64,000 nt of DNA from positions 1 through 64,000 of the forward strand of contig SGPL01000047.1 in NCBI GenBank assembly GCA_004802705.1, read 5' to 3'. The position numbers and the translations under genes were made by a program. Below, in pieces: positions 23,177-33,456 of this stretch (its first letter is position 1; the number at the start of each line of letters is the position of its first letter). Origin of the DNA: Bondarzewia mesenterica (Eukaryota; Basidiomycota; Agaricomycetes; Russulales; Bondarzewiaceae). Below the pieces are notes generated by a model. It saw nothing but the letters and a program-made list of their open reading frames with translations. It was not told the origin of the DNA and searched no databases.

Positions 23177-25340
23177 ACGAAGGGACACCAGTAGCTATAG
23201 TAACTTTGTAAAGTATATAACTTATTATAGTATAAGAATTTCTAAAGTCCTATTAATCTGATGGCTTAAAGTTTTATTGCAAGTTTTGTAAAATTGCCTA
23301 TATATTATAAATGGCTTTTTATATGTTATTTTTATATGTTANCTCTTATATTATTTCTTATGTTATTTNTATGTTATTTTTATATTATTTTTATATTATT
23401 TTTATATATTTTTATATGTATATTTTCCATATTTTTTGTATTTTTTTATATGTTTTTTGTATATATTTTTTTCCTATATTTTTTTTTCATATTTTTTTCT
23501 TTTACTTTGTTATAATGTTTTNTTATATTTTAAATATAAATTAGCTATATAACTCTATTGCTATAAGTTATAAATAGATTTTTTTTCAAATGACTTCATT
23601 TTTTTTCTGATGAATTTATGATTAAAAAGCTGTTAATAAATAAATCATAAATTTAAAGTCAGAACTAAAATTGGAATAACATTAGCTGAGGTATTACTAT
23701 TTTATTAGTATAAGCTAAAAATAGATCATGTAGAAATGGCTTTGTTTTTTCTAATGAAGATATCATTTAAAAGCTATCAATGAGCAGATCATGTGAAATC
23801 AAAATTTAAATTGATAAAGTATTAGTTGAGATATTGGCCTTTTATTATTATAAGCTAAAAATAGATTGTTTTGAGATAAGCTTAGTTTTTCCCAATGAAC
23901 ATATGATCAGAAAGCAGATCATAAATCTATAATCACAATTGAAATTGATAAATTATTGGCTAAGATATTATCAATTCATTCTCAAAATTATTAGGTTTTT
24001 GTTAGTATTTATAATTTTCTATAACAAGTAAAGTAAAGATGACCCTTAAACTAATTGCATTGCCCTTTAAAAAATCACCTCTATGTCTTTCATTTATAGA
24101 CTTCACTACTATAATGACTATTTTTATGACTCCTATTCTCATAGATATAGCAGAAAGGCAGATGTGCATATTTTTTAGTATATGTTTAATAACTTATTTC
24201 TTAAAATACTACTTGATGTTAATCTCATTCTAAAGTCTATTGCATGAATTAATACAAGTTGAAATAGTTAAAATCAAATATAATCATAGCAATAATCTAT
24301 AAATAAAAAACATAGAGGTGAATTAATAAAAGGCAATGCAATTAATTTAAGGATCATCTCTGCTTTACTTGTTGCAAAAACTAAAAACACTGACAGAAAT
24401 GCGACATTTTTAAAAATGAATTAATAATGTCTCAGCCAATACTTTACCAATTTTAATTCTGATTACAGATTCATAATCTGCTCATTAATGGCTTTCTGAT
24501 CATATATTCATCGAGAAAAATCAAGCTTACCTCAAAACAATCTATTTTTAACTTATAATAATAAAAGACTAATATCACAATCAATACTTTGCTAATTTAA
24601 ATTCTGATTTCATACCCATGATGTTCTCATTGATAGCTTTCAAATAATATCTTCATCAGGAAAAATAAAGCCATCTCTATATAATCTATTTTTAACTTAT
24701 ACTAATAAAATAGTAATACTTCAGGCAGTGTTATTCTGATTTTAGTTCTGACTAAATTTAGAATCTCCTCATTGATAGCTTGCTGATCATATATCTATCG
24801 AAAAAATGAGGTTACCTAAAAAAAATCTATTTTTAACTTATAATAATAGAGAGTAATATTTCAATCAATACTATACTAATTTGAATTCTGTTTTAAAATT
24901 ATAGATGTCTTTATCAAGGGCTTTTACTATAATAATAAATATGATAGAATTATATATTTATATTTATAATAATATTATAATAATATACTAAGCCTTTATA
25001 ATATATATTAAACATACTCTTATTTTAGTTAGCTTACTTATTATACTTAGCTATATATAGCTGAGCTATATTAAAAATAAGAAAAAACATTGAAAAATAT
25101 TATTAAAAAACACAATAAAAAATATAGAAAGAAATATTTAAAAAAAGATAAAATATATAAAATAACATAAGAAATAACATAGAAAATAATATTAAAAAAT
25201 AACATATAAAAAGCCATTTATAATATATAGACACTCTGCAGACTTTACATTAAGACTATAAGCTATTAAATTAAGGGGGACTTTGAAAACTGTTATACTA
25301 TAATAAGTCATATACTTTACAAAGTTACTACAGCTACTGA
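23177..25340. repeat. Large fold-back element 1 (arms of about 0.9-1.0 kb)
   Basis: The left arm (23177-about 24110) and right arm (about 24300-25340) are inverted copies. Examples are TAGTAACTTTGTAAAGTATA at 23190-23210 against its reverse complement near 25305-25325, and GATGACCCTTAAACTAATTG near 24038 against the reverse complement near 24330-24355. Similarity looks to be 80-90 percent throughout. Each arm contains about three internal units of roughly 145 bp sharing TAAGCTAAAAATAGAT. A spacer below 200 bp separates the arms. Long arms made of internal repeats resemble Foldback-type elements. No coding capacity remains. Confidence 0.8.
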
Positions 25341-28300
25341 TGAGCAAAATAAAAAATAATGTGAGAGCCATCAGTGATTATCTGAGATGGTTAAGCTTAA
25401 CAAAATGAAAAATAATGTAGGGGCCATTGACAATCATTTGAGACAGTTGGGCCCAGTAATATAAAAAACAGCTCAAGGGCCATCAGCAATCATCTAAGAT
25501 GATTAGGCTTAGCAATATGAAAAATAGTATCAGGATCATTGATGACCATCTGAGATGGTTGGACCTAGCAAAATGAAAAATAGTGCAAGGGTCATTAAAG
25601 ACTATTTCAGATGGCTGGGCTCGAAATTTTGAGTACATAATTTGTGTTATTGTAATACCAAGGGATTCATCTTAATGAGACAGCTTGAGGTTATTTAACT
25701 CATCATCTTGCTAAGGGGGTTGCCTCAAGGAGACTACCTAAAACTATTCAGCCCATCATCTCACTAAGTCATGAGTAGTATTGTCGACGATGGCCAACCA
25801 TCTGAGATGTTTATTCATCAATGAGAGTAATTGCCTCACTGGCTGGCCTTAGTAATAGGAGGGCATGAATTTTTACTTATTTACTTCTCTGGTGATATAT
25901 GATGTTTGATAATTCACATCCTACAGCCCATTCCTCAAGTCATTTATAATACTTATTAATGAGGTTGAATTCTCTGATTAATGAGAGAGTTTATTTTGCC
26001 ATGCTTGAGATTGCTTTATTAGCTGATCTTGAAGACAAGACAGCATAATTTGGCTTTAGCTCCTTAGTGATATATAGCACTTAAAAATTCACAATCCACA
26101 GCCCATTCTTCAATTTATTTATAATACTTAATGATGAGGTTGCTTTCTCTGATTGATGAGAAAGACTGCTTTGCTTGCCTGACTCAATGATAGCAGACTT
26201 AGTTTTTCATCATCATTAGCTTATAAAGAAAGCAATAAAGTATCAATGAGCCTTTAGAATAATTCTACACTATCAGAGGGATAGTTGTCTGATATTCAGG
26301 TCATGTCTCAAGTCATTCATTATACATATTGGCAAGCTAAACATAACTCCTGTAATCTTGTAAGTCTTAAGCAAGTAATACTCTAAGAGCCTTATTACAT
26401 GCATGGCCTCATCAAATGTTTAAATATTATTCTCACATTTTATAAAAGCTGCAACATGTCACAATATGACATACATTTACTTTGAATATTGTTGAGCAAA
26501 TTTGAGCTTTTTACTGCTTGAATTATACTTATATGTCATTAAAAAAGCCAATAAAAATTTAAAATATAAAATTTTATTTTTAGTCTATAAAAGCATTTGC
26601 TTCCTTGCTCTTGATGTTGAGTAAACATTGTGATTGAGCATGAGATAAATAAAAGGCCCTGCATATTCCATATATCATTATATATAATAAGCACATACAT
26701 ATTTTATCCTGAATGATATTAAGCTTTATACATGCTAAAAACTATTAATATTAAATATCAACACAAGATTTTAACAAAGAAATAGAAGGGATTTTAAAAA
26801 AAGCTTAATTCTGACATTGAGAGCTGTGCCTTATTAAAATCAACAGCAAGATCACACTCTTTGAGATGTGGGCACTTTATTTTAAATGAATACATCACTA
26901 ACATATATTATTATATAATGAATATGAAAAGAAATATAAATAAATAGCTCAATGTGATTGCAAATAAGTCAAAATATATGAACCCTCAATAAGTATAGAA
27001 GATATGTGCTGCTGTCCATCATTTATTAAAGGTGATGAGCTAAGAGTTATGCACTATTATAAAAAAGTATTGCTCTTGATAAAGGTAAAAGCATTGCATA
27101 TTATTAAAAGTAAATTGTAAACTATGGTAAAATAAATTGATTGTAAAAGCATGCTTAATGGACTGTAAAGAGTGCAAACTTAGTGATAATAATAAACATG
27201 TGGAGCCACAAGCTGTAGTTTGTACATGTATAAGAATGTTAAACTACCAAAAGATTATCAGTTTATAGAATCAGGCATGCTGATCACTAAATTTATCTCA
27301 AATACTAACAAAGCAAACTCTCTCACTAATCAGAGAATACAATCTCACTAATAAATATTATAAATAACTTAGAGAATAGGCTGCAAGTTATATATTATCA
27401 AGTGTCATATATCACTAAAAAAGGTAAACTGAAGCTGAATCATGCTGTCCTATTGTAGAGATCAGCTAGTAAAACAATCTCAAATATCAACAAAGCAAAC
27501 TCTCTCTCCAATCAGAGAATACAACCTCACTTATAAATATTATAAAGAATGAGCTATAGAATATGAATTATCAAGCATCACATATCACTAAAGAAGTAAA
27601 TAGGTGCAGATTTATGCCCTCCTATCACTAAGATCAGCTAATGAGGCAGTCACTTTTACTGATAAACAAACATCTCAGATGATTGGCTATTGTTGATAAT
27701 ACTACTCAGTAACTTAGCAAGATGATGGGCTAAATAGTTTCAGATGGTCTCACTGAGTGTCATGAATAGTTCGCATATGTGATCTAGAATATAATTTTCC
27801 TCAATTTACTCTGATCTTTATTGACTTACTCATGAATGGTGACTCACATCCTGATGAGCATAAACCTAATATAGAGTGCCTTAATGTGCCTTATCTTTAT
27901 CTTATCTTATCTTATCAGTAGATCACATTAATATGCTAGCAATGCCTCTAGGAGGAAAAATCAACCAAAAGAACCACTAAAATATGTAAGTGAGTGAGGA
28001 TGTCAAGGATCTTTGACTAGAAATCTCAACAAGTGAGTAAAGCAATAAGAATAACAGCAACAAAAGGGGAATGTGTAATGAAAACACAAAGCAAGTGAGT
28101 AAGCGTGAGCTTTGAGCAAGTTTGAGGTATCAATATGTGTGAGTACATGATGTTTTGACATGTGGATTAATGAAGGGAGCTTATTAAGATGAGGCTATAA
28201 GAGCAAGTTATAAAGATAAAAACAAAGGTAATAATAAAGGTGAAGGTGATGAGCTATATGAACTACTCATGGCTATGAGGTGAGCTAGAAGTGTCTTACA

Positions 28301-29680
28301 CTCAAGGTAAACTGAAATGCCTATTCTGAGGGATAAAGCAAACTTATATTTGTGAGCACAATAGTACGCAGTATAAGGCTGAGTGGTGGGAGAATCATAT
28401 GTCAATAGTTATAGGTTGATATAATCAATGCAGAATTATAGTCACATAATCAGACATCTGCTCTAATTAGGAAGCAAGTAAGGAAAGTGTGTATGTGTGA
28501 GTGATAAAGATTGATAAAATAAAAACATGAAATAAAACTAATCACAAAATAAAAGATAGAGAGGTTGTGTTGAACAACCTCTAAAAGTGCATACAAAGTA
28601 TGAGTGCACTATTGTGCATGATAAATTGTGAGGTAAGAAGAGATGGATGAGGTAGCTCTATAAGTTGTATGATGTATTTAGGAATAAACAGAAGCAGCTA
28701 ATTATAATTTGGCTAAATTGGCGATGATTCTAGCTTTTCAGCTGCTCATGTTTTGTTGGCTATCTATTGCAAAACTTTAGGCAGTATCTCATGCTTTAAG
28801 TCAGCCAATCCAATAATATAATTCTATTGCACACTCTAGTGTAGCATCCTTGAGAGGGAAGTCAAGGGCTATAGGGAATAGAATAGAGTCATAAAATAGT
28901 GGAGCTATGTGCTTAGAGTGTGATGGGGCATATCAACATGACTTATAGACTCAGCCAGACTTTGAATCAATCTGGGCTCTGACCCACAAGAGCCCTACTA
29001 ACTTCTTTGCATGTGAATACTTATTCACCAATAGCCTTTCTAGTGCATACCATTGACATATGCTATTGCTGATGACCTGCCTTAAAATGCAGTACTTATA
29101 TACAGAGCTGATTAGCTATATGTACTTCAGCTTAATCTCTTCTGAAGATATCCCTCTTGCAGATACATCTTCAGTTACTGAAGACCTACTGAATCCCTGA
29201 ACTCTTACAATTTATCACTACTTTATACCAAAAACCTCTTATACAACTGAGACTATAAGGCCACTTAGGTTAGACACCTAAATAGTCTCTACTCTGACTG
29301 ATCTTAGAGCTAAGCAATGACATATGCAAGCTATCTATTAAGTGTCTGTATCTCTACCCATGTGAGGTTTTAACACAGAGGTAACCCCTTTGGTGAGATA
29401 ATAAGTTAAACAGTCTCAGGCAGTCTCACTGAGATGATCCCTTTGGTGCTACAATAACATAAATTATATTCTCAAAATGCTAGGCTCAGCTGTTTAAGAT
29501 GATCGCCAATGACCCTTGAGCTATGTTTTATTTTGCTGAGCCTAACTGTCTCAGATAGTCACTGATGACCTCTAAGCTATTTTTTTTTTTGCTCAGCCCA
29601 GCTATCTCAGATAGTCACTGATGAACCCTAGGCTATTTTTCATTTTGCTCAGCCTAACTGTCTAAGACAGTTTCAGTGAG
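25340..29680. repeat. Large fold-back element 2, right arm split by an insertion
   Basis: The left arm (25340-about 26195) matches, inverted, 27295-27757 and then 29376-29680. The outer part of each arm is an array of about 60-bp units (GCAAAATGAAAAATAGTG, then CATCTGAGATGGTTGG; inverted on the right). The inner part has two longer units containing AATCAGAGAA and AAGTATTATAAAT. Alignment across the break is seamless: CTGAG ends the inner piece at 27757 and GTAACCCC resumes at 29381, matching the GAG-GCAACCCCC order of the left arm. The middle (26195-27295) is unique AT-rich DNA without genes. Confidence 0.75.
27758..29375. mobile_element. LTR-like insertion (solo LTR?) of 1,618 bp
   Basis: The insert starts TGTCATG and ends TTTTAACA, so it has TG...CA ends. 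It is flanked by CTGAG (27753-27757) and CAGAG (29376-29380), a 5-bp duplication with one change. It interrupts the right arm of fold-back element 2 at a point where the left arm is continuous, which fixes its borders. There are no polyprotein motifs inside, and no terminal direct repeat was seen, so a solo LTR is the simplest reading. It shares the CpG depletion of its surroundings and is therefore old. Confidence 0.5.
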
Positions 29681-31885
29681 ATATTGAGCCCAACTGTATA
29701 AAACATTGGCAAGTTGCTAGTTGAGCCCAAGTTAGCTAGGCCATCTTGATCACCAAAAATGCACGTTCAGCTAGACTATCTTAGAAGGTAGTAAGGGACT
29801 AAATAGTGCATCACTTCATCAATTTTCTTTTTTTTTTAAGAGATTGAGCCTTATCTCATTCAAAGTGCATTGATATGCTCAACTCAAATGATGTCTTTTA
29901 AGTCGACAACTATAATTTAGAGGACAAAGACATGACTAAAGTGCATGAAGTACCTTGGGGTCTAAGAGCTATAAGCCAATAGATACAAACATATGCCCCC
30001 CTTTCCTTCAGCTTCACACTCAGCCTATTCTGATGCTTCTTCAATACAGCATCCTCACTGTGGTAAGAGTGAACAAGAAACAGCACAACTTAAGGCATGG
30101 GCAAATGATGAGAGTCTATCATGGCACATCAAAATAGGGCACTCAAGTGCTGCAACAGCCATAACTGGGTTAGAAAAGAGGGTTGATGGTGCTACTGCAG
30201 ATTTAAATCATAAAAAAAGTACAGAAGAGGATTTGACTTTAATTCTTCAAAGACTGGGCATGTTGATAATACACAGTTAGATGGCTGGATGATGACAGCG
30301 ATATTCATACAAGTCAGCTCTAATTCATGAGCAGCAGGTTGTTTTGTGCTAGATGATTATTTTGATAGATCTCTTAGATATTCAATGTTCATAAATGTCT
30401 GAAAAGAAATTTGAGATGTGGTAAGGATGCACTTCATATAAAATTCTGATGTGCATTGCTCATTTACATTGAGGAATTATAAAGAGAAAATATAAAAGAG
30501 AAGGGAATATTTACTTAAGGTATGCCCTTAAAAAAAAGGAGAGAAAGTTAAAAATATTATTAGCATCCATATGCGAGGCACATGTGATACAAATGATAAA
30601 TATTCATTATGGAATGCTCCAGCATGAATCAAGCATGAACAGTGAGTCTTTTTTTCATTTACTTTAAAAGGAATAATTTGAAAATACATAAAGCAGTTTT
30701 AAAATTGATTATCAGAGTAAATGCTGAGTATATATTATGATAAATATATTATTTATACTCTATTTATCTCTTACAAAAATCTGGATTAAACTTTGTCTTT
30801 GTCTATCGTTATTTTTACATTTACTCACAGACTAAATATCTCCATTCCCCCAATGTTGCCAGTTTGTAATGAGACTAGTTGCGACTCTAATAACAATTTA
30901 TAATCTACTAGTGCAACAATTTCCGGGGAGGGGGGTCAAAATAGCCCATGTTCCCGCTACAAGCAACGATTCCTTAATCGGGAATCATAAATCATAAAAA
31001 TCTTACATGGCCCCGCAAAGTCGATTAATAAGCACAGAAGGCATTATTTAAAATCAGACACCCTGGAGAGCTTCTGAATTTAATCTGAGCCTTAAAAATT
31101 CAGAAGTTCCGTTGTTTTGTCTGAAATTTGATAGAAATCTAAAAAATCAGCAAGTCTAAAATTAAATATGGCAGGTGGTCACATGTGCAACCAAATTGAG
31201 CCCGAAACCTTTACTTTCAGCTGAGCTGAAGATATCAAAAATTTCCTTTTGAGGAAGTTTTTTGCTAGTTCAGCTTGTCTGAAATGATAGGTTTCTTCTT
31301 AGGATCAGTAAAATTTCTCCTGATGCATAATGTATAAATTTGAAAAGGCTGAAATTTAAATTTTCAGTAGCATTTTGGGGAAGTCTGAATATCTGCTGAA
31401 AATTTCAGGTTAAGATTGCTTTCAGAAAAGAATTGGCCAATTTGATATGGGTTAATGCCTGTTGTGAAGGTAAGAGACCATAGTTCAGGAATTTTTGGCC
31501 CCTTGTGTATATGTAGACATGCCTATACGTACAAACAACAGTGCGACGAGAGCCAGACAAGTGGACAAGATGAAATTGAGGACATCAGAGATGTATATAG
31601 ACGGGGATGACCGTGGTAAACGGGAAACCGATGAAATTTCCTTCGTATCTTGAGTAAATACTAAAAACACACACAAAAGGGAACAGGATCAATGGGAGTG
31701 CTTGCTGGGCATTTTGACGATGCAAAAGAGATCAAGAATCGTTATCGAGGAGAGGAGAGTGTACAAGATGAGGGGGAGGTGTCCGCAGAGGTTAAAGAGT
31801 AGAGCAGAGCAGACAGAGATGGAGACGGAGCGAGCATATATGTGATCAATTCAAAAAAAAAAAAAGAAAAAAGGACAAGATAACG
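29681..31885. other. Right margin of the AT-rich island and flank
   Basis: The frame 29993-30280 (95 codons) has no recognisable motif. CpG returns at about 30880, near a G-rich run (GGGGAGGGGGG, about 30920). From 31020 to 31450 the DNA is full of TGAAA/TTTCAG words without coding signal. I see no gene. Confidence 0.4.
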
Positions 31886-32510
31886 ATGGGTACCGATGAC
31901 GAGGACGATGAGGACGAGTATGGGTAAGAGTGAGCATGGCTGATGCGATATATATCCGAAATTGACGACGCACGAAGCGACCTATCCACACGCACCCAAA
32001 CCATATATATAGAAAACGCGAACGGGACTCGTTTGTGCCCCCTCTATCATCTAACCACTACAGATGCGTTCTCACGCGCGTCTTCCCCGACTGTTGCTGT
32101 TGTGGCGTCACATCCTCCGCAGGCGAGATCACAGCGACGAGCACCGATATATCTAGAGAACGCAAACACACCATCAGCAACCCGACGTCGACCAACATGC
32201 TTCTTTTTTTTTTTCTGAAAAGCAAAGGAGAAAAAGAAGAAGAAGAAGAAGAAGAAGAACCCTCCTCGACTGGACCGTCGCCCGCGAACACGAAATCACC
32301 CGCCTCGAAACCGAAAACGCGCGCCTACGCGCCTTGCTAGGCATCGACCGCGCGTCCCTCGCCACCGCGGGCGTCCCCGACGACGCAGATTACGTCGTCC
32401 CACTCCCGTCGCGAAGCGAGGGCGGGGGTGGCACGAGCACCGGGAGCAGTGGGTTTAGCGCGGGCGGCATGTTCGTCACCGCCACCTGGGACCGTGACAA
32501 TGGGCTACTA

Positions 32511-32546
<36 letters not shown>

Positions 32547-32756
32547 CAGATGGAGCTTCCCTTGCAACTGCAGCCGCAGTCCCAGTTCACGCTTGGCTAT
32601 GGCCAGCAGCAGCAGCAGCAGATGCAGATGCATGGTGCGCCTCTGCAGCGCGCGATGGAGCTCCAGGGTCCAGGCGCGGGTGCCGGGCGCGCGCACATGA
32701 GGTTGCTGTTCGGTGGACGGGGACGGGGTGGGCCACCGCCTTTCTATGGACAGTAG
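31886..32756 (+). CDS. Gln-rich protein with short basic/coiled-coil segment
   Basis: The secure part is an exon of about 175 codons ending at 32756. It contains a basic run, then LLDWTVAREHEI, TRLETENARLRALLGID (heptad pattern, short coiled coil), a Gly/Ser-rich linker, a polyglutamine tract of 13 encoded by CAG/CAA (32511-32550), a second Q run, and a Gly/Arg-rich end. A likely first exon begins at ATG 31886 and encodes an acidic MGTDDEDDEDEYG. Its donor GTAAGA at about 31926 would join in frame to an acceptor near 32227. That intron of about 300 nt is long for this genome, so the 5' part is uncertain. The order acidic, basic, coiled coil, Q-rich suggests a nuclear regulator, but there is no complete bZIP signature. 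Confidence 0.5.
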
Positions 32757-33456
32757 GCGCGTGCGCGCCCAGGCAGACGGGTCCTTCTTTTTCTGTCTTT
32801 CTGTTTTCGTCTCTCCTGCTCTTCGTCATCGTCGACCTTTTTTTTTTGACTATGCCTTGTTCTTGCTTGTTTTGCTCTTTTGTTTTTTTTTTCTGGATCG
32901 TGTGTGTCCACAGTCCACACGACCATCGATCGCGTGAATTATAACCAGTGCAAATGCATATGCTCGCGCGCGCGCGGCGGGGTCGAAGTCGATATGTATA
33001 TATGTACAAGCATTATAGTCGTAACGTAGCGGCCAGTGCGTCAGTCGTCAAGTAACTTAAGGTGCGCGCGTGGAGGTGCGTCAGGTATCGCTCAGACATG
33101 GTATGCCATCATGCATAGGGAAAGGAAGAAGGGCAGAGGCCAGGGAGGAGGAAAGAAAAGTGTCTAGGACCGAGAACCCGAGCGGGAGAGAAGGATGCCG
33201 CCGCCGTCCAAGGACAGGAAGAATCAGAAAATGGGTAAAAGGGCGGGCAAGGTCATGCGTATAAAATAGGTACGGGAATAACGACGAGGGGTAACTTTCA
33301 GAAAGGTATAAGAAAAAGAGGAGGGGGGAAAAAGACCGAACCGCTCGTCCACAGCATCGCATCCTACAGCATTATACAAACGAAAACAGCAAGGAAAAAA
33401 TAATCACGGACCTCGCATCTACCACCATCCGTCCGAGAACGAGATGCATCGACGTA
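32757..33456. other. Convergent 3' spacer
   Basis: Lies between the stop of the Q-rich gene and the stop of the minus-strand gene to the right. It contains T-rich tracts (about 32838-32890) suited to 3' ends and a short alternating CG run near 32966. No gene was seen. Confidence 0.5.

Larger units (their letters stand above)
18180..30880. other. AT-rich, CpG-depleted island of decayed repeats
   Basis: Scanning by eye I count only about forty CG dinucleotides in this 12.7 kb, several-fold fewer than expected even for AT-rich DNA, while TG and CA remain frequent. Flanking DNA (before 18.1 kb and after 30.9 kb) has normal CpG. There are no credible intact genes. Recognisable content is a KDZ transposase relic, minisatellites, two long inverted-repeat structures and an LTR-like insertion, listed separately. 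The pattern suggests methylated heterochromatin that has lost cytosines by deamination. It may be pericentromeric or a transposon graveyard, which the sequence alone cannot decide. Confidence 0.8.

Noticed and set aside
23294..23544. Phe/Ile/Tyr-rich frames suggesting a membrane protein
   Set aside because: The frames are translations of T-rich low-complexity DNA within the fold-back arm, with unresolved bases.
25340..26195. CRISPR-like array (regular ~60-bp units)
   Set aside because: Units are contiguous diverged tandem repeats without unique spacers, and the organism is a eukaryote.
18180..30880. Mitochondrial DNA insertion explaining the AT-richness
   Set aside because: No mitochondrial gene, rRNA or tRNA signal was seen; the content is nuclear transposon relics.
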